A stretch of 64,000 bases of DNA from assembly GCF_001524445.2 (NCBI RefSeq), contig NZ_CP013417.1:3782001-3846000 (forward strand). Reading direction: 5' to 3'. The DNA comes from Burkholderia savannae (GTDB lineage Bacteria > Pseudomonadota > Gammaproteobacteria > Burkholderiales > Burkholderiaceae). Position 1 is the first letter of the stretch. The number at the start of each line of letters is the position of its first letter. Below the pieces are notes generated by a model. It was not told the DNA's origin, made no database searches, and was given only the letters and a program-made list of their open reading frames with translations. This document shows, piece after piece, positions 1 through 7,645 of the stretch. The position numbers and the translations under genes were made by a program.

Positions 1-3000
1 TCGTCAGTCCCGGCACGGCCTGACCGGGCAGCAAGCCGAGCGACGGAATGGTCGCATTGGCCGCCGTGTTGTTCACGCTCACGCCGTTGCCCGAGATCGT
101 GCCGTTCGCGCCCCAGGTCGAGCGATAGTCGGGCAGGCTGTACTGCCTCACGTCGGCAGGAGCCGCTTGCGTATAGCCCCCCGGTCCGCCAACGAACGGC
201 TTGTCGCCGAACGGCAAGGTCCAGTTGTGTTCCGAGTTGTCGTAGTTGTTGTAGTGGTAGTAGCCGGAATACGTGACCGTTACGCCCGGCGCTTGCTGGC
301 CCGTCGCGCCCCAGCCGTCCATATCGAGACTCACGGGCTGCTTGATGTTGCCGACCGCCGTCACGCTGCTCCAGTAGTTCTGGAATGTCTTGACCGTCGA
401 CGCGTCGAGATCGCCGCCCGACGCGATCTGCGCGCCCGGGCTCAGCTTCGTCACCGTGTTGGCTACCGCCTTGCCCTCGTAGGTCGTGTACTGATAACCG
501 CTGTTCCACTGGCCGCCGTTCGGCGGTACCGTGAAGACCCCGCCCGGCTGCAATTTGAGCGCGGCGATGATCGGCGCGGGATCGTAATCGGGGTAATTCG
601 GATCGTGGAACAGGTTGATCCAGTGCACGTCCTGACCACTACAGGCCGCGATGTAGTAAGCGGCGCACCCCGACATGCTGATGCCGAGCTGTTGCAGCAA
701 TGCAGGATCAACCTGGTTCGTGTTGCCCGAGGTCTGCATCACGCGCCGCGTGTTCGTGACCTTGTCGGCGTGCAGTTCCATCGAAGCGCCCGATTGGATC
801 GCCGCCGACGAATTGTTGATCAACGCCGCGTTCGTATAGTTGCCGTTCGCATCCTTGCCGCCCGCCAAAGCCACTTTGCCGAGCCCGAATATCGTCGCGG
901 TCGGCATCGAATCGCCCAGCGTCGTGTCGTCGCGGTTCTCGATGTCGTGCGCCAGAATTTCGAGCAGGCCCGACGTGTTCGATGCGCCGATCAGCGCGAC
1001 AGGGCCGAGGTTCGACACCGTGCCGCTCGCCTGGACGGCGACGCTGCCGCCAACCATCGCGCCGTAGTTCGTCAGGTCGCCCGAATGCGTACTGAGCAGG
1101 CTACCGGCCGTCATCGCCCCCGTGTTGACGATGTTGCCGGCGTTGACCGTCAGATTGTGGACCGATTGCAGGTTCGCGCTGTTGGCGAACGTGCCCGACA
1201 ACGTGAAGGTCAGGTCGTGACCGATGTTGAACTGCGTTTGCGGCGTGGTCGTGAAGTCGCCTTGCAGGTTCATCGTCGCGTCGTGTGCCGCGCTGTATGC
1301 GCCACCGCCGAGCAACGTCGAAGCCGCTACCGTCAGGTCACGTGTCGAGCTGATCGAACCATTGGCGTTCGAGATCGCGCCCGTCGTCGTAACATCCACG
1401 TCGCCGGTCGAGTTCGCGACGTCGCCTAATTGCCCGCCGGAATTGTCGACCGTATCACCTTTAACATGGAGCGATCCGCCCATCAACTGGCCGCCCTGCG
1501 TGTTCGAAATCGCACTCGCGGCGATCGTCACATCACCCTGGCCGGTCATCTGCCCCATGCCGGCGACGCCGCCCGCATGGCTGTTCACGATCTGGCTGCC
1601 GCCTTGCACGTTCATCGCGCCGCTGCCGAAGTCGTGCACCGCGCCATCGGTGTTGTCGATCGACGCGGCCTGAATCGACAGCGTGCTCGTGTCGCCCGCC
1701 GTGCCCGCCTCGATGTGCCCTTGCTGGTTCGACAGCGCCCCGTTGCCGATGATCGACAGCGCCGCGTTGGAGCGCATCAGGCCCTGAGCGTTGTTCATCG
1801 CCCCGGCGATCGTGGCCGCCAGACCCAGTTTCGCCGCGATGACGCCGCTACCATTGTCCAGACTGCCGGCCTTCACGATGGCCTGTCCGTTGGTGCCGAT
1901 CGTGCCGCCGATATTTTGCAAAGCCCCCGCGCCATTGCCCGGCGTGAGCGTCAGCGTGCCGGTGCCGCCATGCGTGATGGTGCCTTTCGAGTTGTCCAGG
2001 GCGGCCGGTGCGAGCGTCAGGTCCGTGCTGTTGGTCTGGATGACGCCGCCATTCGAATTGTCGAGCGTGCCAGCGACAGCAAGTGTCGTCGGGCCGCTCT
2101 GCCATTGCGAAATGTGGCCGCCCTGGTTTTTCAGGTTCGCGGCCGTCAACGCAAGCTGGTTGCCTTCGATGTCGCCGTTCTGGCTGTTGTCGATCAGGCC
2201 GGCGATGGTGGCCGTCAGGGTGGGGGAGGCGATTTTGCCGCTTAGGTTCGACAGCGAGGCGCTGTGAATCGTCGTCGTGGCCGTTTTCGAACCGAGTTCG
2301 CCGCCGTCGTTGACCAGTGCACCGCCTGCGGTCACGTCGACGTTGGCGTTCGACGTGAGCTTGCCGCTCAGGTTCGTGATCGAGTCAGAGGCATTGACGC
2401 TCAGGCCAGTTTGGCCGGACGCGGAACCAGCCGAGTTGTCGATCGTCTTGCCTTGCAGGACGGTTTGGCCGTTGCTGGCAATCGTGCCCGCTTTGTTGCT
2501 GACCGTGCCCGAACCGTTGCCGACCGTCAGCGTGCCCGTGCCGACGTGCGTGATCGTGCCGCCGTTGTCGTTGATCAGCGCAGCAGGCGTGAGCGACAGA
2601 TCCGTGCTGCGCGTCTGGATCAGACCGTTGTTCGAGTTATCGAGCGTGTCGGTGATCGCGACCGTCATCGGGCCGGTGCCGGTTTGCGTGACCGTCCCGC
2701 CGTGGTTCAGCAGCGTCGAACCGTTCAGCGAGACCGCCGTCGCATTGACCGTGCCCTGGGAGTTGTCCAGCGTCGTGCCGTTCAACACGGCGCTTTGCCC
2801 CTCAACTCTGCCGCCGGCATTCGAAAAATGATTGCCGGCGTCGACGGTGGTGGTCTGTCCGGCGTGCAGCGTGCCGTTACCGTTGTCGACGCGCTGGCCG
2901 ATCACGCGCAGGTTCGCGTCGGCCGACATCGAGCCGCTGTTCGTGACCGTGTTCCCCTGTACGGTCACGTCACCCTTGCCGCCGATGACGCCGCCCGGAT

Positions 3001-4774
3001 CGCCGCTCACGTTCGCGCCGACCGCGTTGGTGAGTGCGCCAGTCGCCATCACCGACAGGCCGTCCGCGTTCAGGGAAATCAGCCGGCCGGCCGAATTGTC
3101 GATCGATGCGCCAGCAATCGTTTGCTTGCCCGCGCTTTGAATCAGCCCGGCATTGTTCTGGATCGCACTCCCGCGAACGTCGGCCGTGCTCTGTGAACTC
3201 AGCATGCCGTTTTGGTTCGACACGGTGCCGGCCATCTGCACCGACAGCGGGCCTTGCGAATTAGCGCGGCCGCCCTGATTCGACAGGTTGCCACCGCTCA
3301 GGGTCATGTCCGAGCCGCTCGACAGATTGCCCTGATCGTTGATGACCGTGCCCGTCGCACTGGCTTTCACAGCACCCTTGGCGCTGACGGTCGAGCCGGC
3401 AAGGTTCGAGTCGCCCGCCGTCGCGGTCACGCTCAGGTTGCCGTTGGCGGCCGTCGCGCTGTTCGAAAGATCGACGCCGCTGCCGGTGAAGGTCGTGTTA
3501 CCGGCTGCGCTGTTGGTACCCGTCGCGGTCACCTGGCCGCTGCCCGTGACGCTCAGGTCGCCGCTCGTTCCGACCGTGCTGTCGGCGTTGATGCCTGCGC
3601 CAAGGGTGCCCGTCGAATTGAGGCTACCGACGTTGGCGGTCAGGTTCTGCTGGGCGGTCAACGCGCCGCTGTTGATCAGGTCCGCGCCCGTGTTGATCGT
3701 GACCGACTGTTTGCCATACGTGACGCCGGTGTTCTGGATACCGCCCGAGGCCGCCAGCGACATATTGCCGGCCGCATTGGTCTGGCCGGACAGCACGAGG
3801 CGACCGTTCGCTTGCAGCGTCAGGTCGCCCGCTTGAGCGGCGATGTCGCCGGCATTTGCAACACCAACGCCATTTTCTGACGAGACGAGAAAGACCCTAT
3901 TGGCATACATTCCGCCAAGCTGGCTCACGTCGATCGCGATGGCGGGCGCTGCGCCATTGCCGGCGATTGGCGTCGCGTTCAGGCTGTTGTAGTCGATCTG
4001 GTTCGATCCAGCGACCACATTCAGGGTCTTCGCGTACGCCTTCGCGTTGATCTGGACGGCGCGTGCCAACAAGTCCACCTGATCGACATTGGCCGTATCG
4101 AGCCCCGCGCCGACCACCGAAATCAAGCCCTGATTCACGTTGAAGCCGACTAGCGAGCCGTCTGGCCCGAAGTTCGGATTGCCCGTTGTCAGCGTGGCTC
4201 GGCTCGTATTGAGGAAGCCGCCGCCATCCACGACCAGCCCGGCCTGATTCGCGATCACGAGCTGTGCGGCCGCGCCCCCAATCTCGACTTTGCCGCGAAT
4301 AAAGCTCGGGTTGTTGCTGTTGACCTGGTTGACGATCAGACGCGCCGCGTCACCGGCCTGAAAATTGGGGTTGCCGCCGATAATGCCGCCCAGTTGAGTC
4401 TGGACGTTAATCGGCGAGTTATTGAGAATAATCCCTGGCTTGGGTACGTCGAACTGGTTGTAGGTATTCATCGACACACCCGACGAGCCGGGGCGGTTGA
4501 TGTTCACCTGTTGGATTCCGTTCGGGGCCTGAATCACGGACGGCGCGTGCGCACCTCCCGCGACGACCTGAGCAAAGGCACTTTGGCCGGCCCACAACAT
4601 CAACGCGGCGATAACGAGCGTACGTGGACCGAATGAGAAATCGAATACGTTCGACTGAGGGGCGGCTCCCTGTCGACTACCCGGTGATCGGCTTGTGGAA
4701 CTGGCGGTTTCCTGTACCGGCATCAGCGCATGCCGTGTACGGTTGAAGATCACCCGGTAGCAATTACGGTTCAC
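1..4774 (-). CDS. Filamentous hemagglutinin / two-partner secretion exoprotein, N-terminal part (cut by left edge)
   Basis: Large secreted adhesin or contact-dependent toxin of the TpsA/FhaB/CdiA type; the frame is open to base 1, so only about 1590 N-terminal residues are visible. I chose the GTG at 4774 because the protein then begins with an extended signal peptide region (MNRNCYRVIFNRTRHALMPV), the mark of very large autotransporter and TPS proteins. A hydrophobic core follows and cleavage is expected after about residue 68 (QSAFA). The TPS domain (roughly 75-300) shows the GNPNF and VVDGGGFLNTSRATLTTG signatures used for recognition by the TpsB pore. The rest is a long run of beta-helix repeats of the type LDNSxGxI / SNQxGxI. 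The partner TpsB gene, any C-terminal toxin and immunity gene lie outside. No frameshift is visible. Adhesin versus CDI toxin cannot be decided from this part. Confidence 0.93.
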   Translation of the reverse strand, partial: MNRNCYRVIFNRTRHALMPVQETASSTSRSPGSRQGAAPQSNVFDFSFGPRTLVIAALMLWAGQSAFAQVVAGGAHAPSVIQAPNGIQQVNINRPGSSGVSMNTYNQFDVPKPGIILNNSPINVQTQLGGIIGGNPNFQAGDAARLIVNQVNSNNPSFIRGKVEIGGAAAQLVIANQAGLVVDGGGFLNTSRATLTTGNPNFGPDGSLVGFNVNQGLISVVGAGLDTANVDQVDLLARAVQINAKAYAKTLNVVAGSNQIDYNSLNATPIAGNGAAPAIAIDVSQLGGMYANRVFLVSSENGVGVANAGDIAAQAGDLTLQANGRLVLSGQTNAAGNMSLAASGGIQNTGVTYGKQSVTINTGADLINSGALTAQQNLTANVGSLNSTGTLGAGINADSTVGTSGDLSVTGSGQVTATGTNSAAGNTTFTGSGVDLSNSATAANGNLSVTATAGDSNLAGSTVSAKGAVKASATGTVINDQGNLSSGSDMTLSGGNLSNQGGRANSQGPLSVQMAGTVSNQNGMLSSQSTADVRGSAIQNNAGLIQSAGKQTIAGASIDNSAGRLISLNADGLSVMATGALTNAVGANVSGDPGGVIGGKGDVTVQGNTVTNSGSMSADANLRVIGQRVDNGNGTLHAGQTTTVDAGNHFSNAGGRVEGQSAVLNGTTLDNSQGTVNATAVSLNGSTLLNHGGTVTQTGTGPMTVAITDTLDNSNNGLIQTRSTDLSLTPAALINDNGGTITHVGTGTLTVGNGSGTVSNKAGTIASNGQTVLQGKTIDNSAGSASGQTGLSVNASDSITNLSGKLTSNANVDVTAGGALVNDGGELGSKTATTTIHSASLSNLSGKIASPTLTATIAGLIDNSQNGDIEGNQLALTAANLKNQGGHISQWQSGPTTLAVAGTLDNSNGGVIQTNSTDLTLAPAALDNSKGTITHGGTGTLTLTPGNGAGALQNIGGTIGTNGQAIVKAGSLDNGSGVIAAKLGLAATIAGAMNNAQGLMRSNAALSIIGNGALSNQQGHIEAGTAGDTSTLSIQAASIDNTDGAVHDFGSGAMNVQGGSQIVNSHAGGVAGMGQMTGQGDVTIAASAISNTQGGQLMGGSLHVKGDTVDNSGGQLGDVANSTGDVDVTTTGAISNANGSISSTRDLTVAASTLLGGGAYSAAHDATMNLQGDFTTTPQTQFNIGHDLTFTLSGTFANSANLQSVHNLTVNAGNIVNTGAMTAGSLLSTHSGDLTNYGAMVGGSVAVQASGTVSNLGPVALIGASNTSGLLEILAHDIENRDDTTLGDSMPTATIFGLGKVALAGGKDANGNYTNAALINNSSAAIQSGASMELHADKVTNTRRVMQTSGNTNQVDPALLQQLGISMSGCAAYYIAACSGQDVHWINLFHDPNYPDYDPAPIIAALKLQPGGVFTVPPNGGQWNSGYQYTTYEGKAVANTVTKLSPGAQIASGGDLDASTVKTFQNYWSSVTAVGNIKQPVSLDMDGWGATGQQAPGVTVTYSGYYHYNNYDNSEHNWTLPFGDKPFVGGPGGYTQAAPADVRQYSLPDYRSTWGANGTISGNGVSVNNTAANATIPSLGLLPGQAVPGLT

Positions 4775-5020
4775 ATCAATAGCGCGTCGCGCCCTCTCGG
4801 AATTTTGTACGTCGGACGATACATGACGTAACAAATTTCGAGGGTTAACGATTGACAAATTCGATTTGCCGCCAATTTGGCCGGTTCGTTCGCTCGAATG
4901 CGCCAACGGAGAATGGAACGTCGAATTTCCCTTGATACGGCACGGCACTTCAGGGAACTTAGCTGGACAACCTATCGCCCCGATTCAGACAGCGCCCGGG
5001 CAATCCTACCGAAAGAACGC

Positions 5021-5049
5021 TTTTAGGGGCGCACCCCTTTCGATATAAT
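5021..5049 (+). promoter_or_regulatory. Possible promoter for the island leader RNA and early genes
   Basis: A perfect TATAAT hexamer at 5044-5049 on the plus strand, preceded at 17 bp by a poor -35 (TTTTAG). It faces the structured leader and the AlpA-like gene. Only the -10 is convincing, so this is a weak call. Confidence 0.3.
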
Positions 5050-5159
5050 TACGCCCTTGTCGGCACTCAGACGAACGCCTGTGGCCCTTATAGGCTATAC
5101 GTTTGGGGTAAAAAGCGCGGTAAAAGCTTGGTTCAAGCAGACTGCGCCAAGCCGACAGA

Positions 5160-5270
5160 AGAGGTGCCGGGAGCGTGCTACCAACACAACCCCCGGCGAT
5201 TTTTTTGGCTTGGGAGCCTGTTCCGTGGAGGGAACACCACAGCTATCACATCTTTGTGGAAGATAGTGAA
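5160..5270 (+). ncRNA. Structured leader RNA candidate, C4/P4 CI antisense-like
   Basis: Four consecutive stem-loops can be drawn: GCCGGG (5166-5171) with CCCGGC (5192-5197) followed by a seven-T run; GGCT/AGCC (5207-5218); GTTCC/GGAAC (5220-5235); CTATC/GATAG (5243-5266) enclosing CACA/TGTG. The loop of the first stem contains GTGCTACCAACAC. The position, ahead of an alpA gene and an ash-like gene, is that of the C4 / P4 CI RNAs, which control downstream phage genes by antisense pairing and premature termination. Family membership is inferred from position and remembered consensus; the structure itself is visible. Confidence 0.45.
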
Positions 5271-5362
5271 GCACTGTAGTCGATGCGAACAATAAGGGGG
5301 CAGGCGCGCCGCGTCAAGCCCTTGCGCGCGCCATGCGTGGATTTTCATCGCCTACGATTTTT

Positions 5363-5394
5363 CGATAGTGCTGTGATTTTATACAGTGCTGTCG
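5363..5394. repeat. Paired AGTGCTGT repeats left of the AlpA-like gene
   Basis: CGATAGTGCTGT (5363-5374) and ACAGTGCTGTCG (5383-5394) repeat the core AGTGCTGT in direct orientation. An exact inverted copy of CGATAGTGCTGT lies at 12561-12572, beyond the integrase. They may be regulator or recombinase binding sites; no function is proven. Confidence 0.5.
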
Positions 5395-5434
5395 CCGTTC
5401 CCTCTTTCGGAGCAGGCCATTTTCTAGGTGGAAA

Positions 5435-5626
5435 ATGGTTTTCAAACTGCTTCGTCTTGTCGGCGTGCTCGATACCGTCGGCGTCAAGAAAACAACGCTG
5501 TATCGCTGGATTCGCGAGGGCAAGTTTCCAGCGCCGGTCCAGTTGGGTGCCAGGAGCGTCGGCTGGCGCGCCACAGACGTCCAGCAATGGGTCGAATCCC
5601 GTCAGTCCACGCGGGGGCAGGCATGA
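5435..5626 (+). CDS. AlpA-family phage transcriptional regulator
   Basis: A 63-residue protein of the AlpA/Cox type, a small MerR-like winged helix DNA-binding fold. The sequence shows the family pattern: a first helix (LLRLVGVLDTVGVKKTTLYRW), then IREGKFPAPVQLG, then the WRATDVQQWVESR recognition end. In P4-like elements such proteins activate integrase expression or direct excision, and the gene usually opens the early operon. The stop overlaps the next ATG (ATGA), so translational coupling is likely. Confidence 0.85.
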   Translation: MVFKLLRLVGVLDTVGVKKTTLYRWIREGKFPAPVQLGARSVGWRATDVQQWVESRQSTRGQA

Positions 5627-6147
5627 GTGCGCACGCCCCGCTGATCAGTCGCGGCGGCCCATATGGTCGCGCGATGGGCGCGGCCGTCACGGCCCGCGAC
5701 GCTGCGTTCGTGCGTTGCCGCGATGCCCGACTCCGCAAGCTCGCCGGAATCCTTGATGACATCGAGGGGCACTTTTGGAATCGTGGCGACGACGCCGGCA
5801 AGCTCGTCGCGATCGCCGTCACGCTCGCGTCGACACTTGCGCTCGAAGCCCCGCGCCTGACGACAAAGCAACTTGGCACCGCCTGCGAGAAGTTCGACCA
5901 GGCGATCGCCGCTGCCGAACAAGATTCGGCGAACTACCGTCGTCGGCAGTATCGACAGCTGCGGAAAGCCTATCGTGCGCTTTACAACGACATCGATGCG
6001 CAGTGCACCGACGTGACGCGCCGCTTGGAAGTCAGCGCGCTGCTGCGGGGCGTCGCGCTCGGCCAATCGCTAGCGCAAGGCAGCTCGCAACTGGATATCG
6101 AACAGCTCAAACTTGCGACCGCTGTGCTCAAGGGGGAGGCCGCCTGA
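5623..6147 (+). CDS. Island hypothetical protein, 174 aa
   Basis: Not recognised as a defined family. The ATG at 5623 overlaps the AlpA-like stop by four bases and the stop overlaps the next ATG, so it is embedded in a coupled operon. The product looks soluble and mostly helical, with a charged Arg/Lys-rich middle (RRRQYRQLRKAYRAL) and an alanine-rich first half. No membrane segment or signal peptide. Proteins of this size commonly follow alpA in Burkholderia islands. Coding is supported by the overlaps and a uniform codon use. Confidence 0.7.
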   Translation: MSAHAPLISRGGPYGRAMGAAVTARDAAFVRCRDARLRKLAGILDDIEGHFWNRGDDAGKLVAIAVTLASTLALEAPRLTTKQLGTACEKFDQAIAAAEQDSANYRRRQYRQLRKAYRALYNDIDAQCTDVTRRLEVSALLRGVALGQSLAQGSSQLDIEQLKLATAVLKGEAA

Positions 6148-6653
6148 TGCTCGCCCAAAGTCACTTTGTACTCGGCAATGCACGGCGAACGGCGTCGCAA
6201 TTTGCGTCGTCTGGCCCCGCGCGGTATCCTGTGCGCGTCGCTGAAACAGCAGCGAACCGGGTTTGGAAGCCCGGAAAATGTCGGCGGACGACCGCCAATG
6301 CGCGGTTTTTTTACGTCCGTGTGCCTTTGCACGCCTTTTTCAATGGGTGGGCGATGGTGGGGAGGCTTCGGCCTGCCGGTGCCGACGTTCCGGTCTTCCA
6401 ACCCTGCTATCAGCCCGCCCACCCCATTTGGAAGTGGGGAGCGGGCTTCCGAAACGCTAACGTCGGAGGCCGCTTCATGCGCCAGTCCACGCACGCCCAT
6501 ACCGGGCAACCTTTCCCCATCATTCAATCGATCGTCCGTGCCGCCCTTCGCGACGCGGCAACGGCCGACACGTACCAAGACGCACTCGATGCGACCGGCG
6601 CAGCACTGGCCGCCATCGCCGCGCTCATCCGTGCAGAGGTGCGGCATGGCTAA
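6147..6653 (+). CDS. Putative ash-like protein, 168 aa
   Basis: Opens with an ATG overlapping the preceding TGA. The middle holds a segment (FFYVRVPLHAFFNGWAMVGR, then a Pro/Trp-rich stretch ending WKWGAG) that resembles ash-family proteins of P4-like phages, where ash products affect host repressors; the resemblance is from memory and moderate. The C-terminal 60 residues (IIQSIVRAALRDA onward) look like an ordinary soluble helical domain. The +1 frame is open over the same region, unusual for a simple gene. A perfect palindrome sits just after the start (6156-6168). Confidence 0.5.
   Translation: MLAQSHFVLGNARRTASQFASSGPARYPVRVAETAANRVWKPGKCRRTTANARFFYVRVPLHAFFNGWAMVGRLRPAGADVPVFQPCYQPAHPIWKWGAGFRNANVGGRFMRQSTHAHTGQPFPIIQSIVRAALRDAATADTYQDALDATGAALAAIAALIRAEVRHG
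6156..6168. promoter_or_regulatory. 13-bp palindrome, copy 1
   Basis: CAAAGTCACTTTG is a perfect inverted repeat around one central base. The same palindrome with a different central base (CAAAGTGACTTTG) is found at 10587-10599, after the primase gene. Two copies in one small element suggest an operator for an island regulator. Confidence 0.4.
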
Positions 6654-6858
6654 CCAAGGGCTGTTGCAAGAAGCGTCCATGATCGCCCTGTGTGCGGCCG
6701 ATCAATTCGCCAATCTCGAAGCCTTGTTCGACGCCATTCGTCAGCATCTTGACGAGTTCACTTACGAGCGCTCGCTGGTCGAAATGGGCCGCGACGTGGC
6801 GAGCCAGTACTCGGCCAGCATGCGTCGTCTGTCGAAGCCGGAGGTGAGTCATGTCTGA
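6646..6858 (+). CDS. Island hypothetical protein, 70 aa
   Basis: Small protein starting eight bases inside the end of the ash-like gene and ending inside the next gene, again suggesting coupled translation. The sequence is soluble and helical (IALCAADQFANLEALFDAIRQ). No family recognised. Conserved arrangement with its neighbours is the main support. Confidence 0.6.
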   Translation: MANQGLLQEASMIALCAADQFANLEALFDAIRQHLDEFTYERSLVEMGRDVASQYSASMRRLSKPEVSHV

Positions 6859-7198
6859 GCAACGCATCCGCACCGCCGTTGTCGACGGATTCGACAATGC
6901 CCCGCCGCTCGATACCGGCGCACCGATCGAGTTGCAATTCGCCGTCGACCTGGGCGCGATCTGCGCCGATGCATGGCTCGACCTGAAGGGTAATGTGCGC
7001 CTGCACGACTATGCGGCGCATCAGGCCGCTGCATTCACGCGCGGGCTGGAAACGGCCATGCACGAAACCGGCGAGGTCGACACGCACCGCGTCGCGGTCA
7101 GCCGGCAAGCGTTCGCGGCCGGCCTGATGGGGCGCGTGCAACAGCACCTGTTCGCGGCGCTCGGTCTGGTCACGCGCGAACCGCGCACGACACACTGA
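6851..7198 (+). CDS. Island hypothetical protein, 115 aa
   Basis: Starts eight bases before the stop of the preceding gene. A soluble protein with no recognised motif; acidic N-terminal half and a C-terminal helix (FAAGLMGRVQQHLFAALGL). Part of the same tightly packed island operon. Confidence 0.6.
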   Translation: MSEQRIRTAVVDGFDNAPPLDTGAPIELQFAVDLGAICADAWLDLKGNVRLHDYAAHQAAAFTRGLETAMHETGEVDTHRVAVSRQAFAAGLMGRVQQHLFAALGLVTREPRTTH

Positions 7199-7206
7199 GG
7201 GGAATC

Positions 7207-7533
7207 ATGGCAAAGACGAACAAGAAAACCCTGCCCCCGCTCGCGTCGCACTTCGTGGCCGAGGTGAACCGGCCGGACGGCAACCGCATCGGCACGCGGA
7301 TCAGCGATGCAATGGAGCTGCTGGACAGCCTGCATTGGGCGGCCGACAAGGCCATGTCCGATGACGACTACTGGCTTGTGCTGAGCCTGTTCCGCGCGTC
7401 CCTGCCGTCGATCGGCGCGGCACTGGAGGCGGCGAACGACGCACTCGGCGAGTCGCGGCTCGGCCGCTACGTCTACAGCAACGACGTCACGGCGGGCGGG
7501 GCGGTTCTGTCGGTGCCTCGCGCGGCCGGCTGA
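7207..7533 (+). CDS. Island hypothetical protein, 108 aa
   Basis: Preceded by GAGGGGAATC, a good ribosome binding site, eight bases after the previous stop. The N-terminus is basic (MAKTNKKT), the middle has a helical segment (DAMELLDSLHWAADKAM). Family not recognised. It is the last small gene before the primase, after which a 112-base gap follows. Confidence 0.65.
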   Translation: MAKTNKKTLPPLASHFVAEVNRPDGNRIGTRISDAMELLDSLHWAADKAMSDDDYWLVLSLFRASLPSIGAALEAANDALGESRLGRYVYSNDVTAGGAVLSVPRAAG

Positions 7534-7645
7534 CGCTCCGCCGCAAGGCATCTTCGCATCATTCAATTCTTCGCGCGTCGGGTAGCTGCTTGACCGATAT
7601 GGACTACTAATCGGAAGTCGACCGACGCGCGTCCAGTGGGAACCT

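Larger units (their letters stand above)
4775..5434. other. Intergenic region between the exoprotein gene and the island's first gene
   Basis: No convincing coding sequence. It is less G+C rich than its surroundings. It should carry the exoprotein promoter (minus strand) near 4790-4870, where AT-rich stretches lie, and on the plus strand a -10 like box, a hairpin-rich RNA candidate and short repeats, listed separately. A short palindrome AGGGG/CCCCT lies at 5025-5038. Confidence 0.6.

Noticed and set aside
167..3880. Long plus-strand open frames of Arg/Val/His-rich composition opposite the exoprotein
   Set aside because: The minus strand gives an uninterrupted exoprotein with TPS domain and repeats; the plus frames are its mirror, with no motif and no ribosome site.
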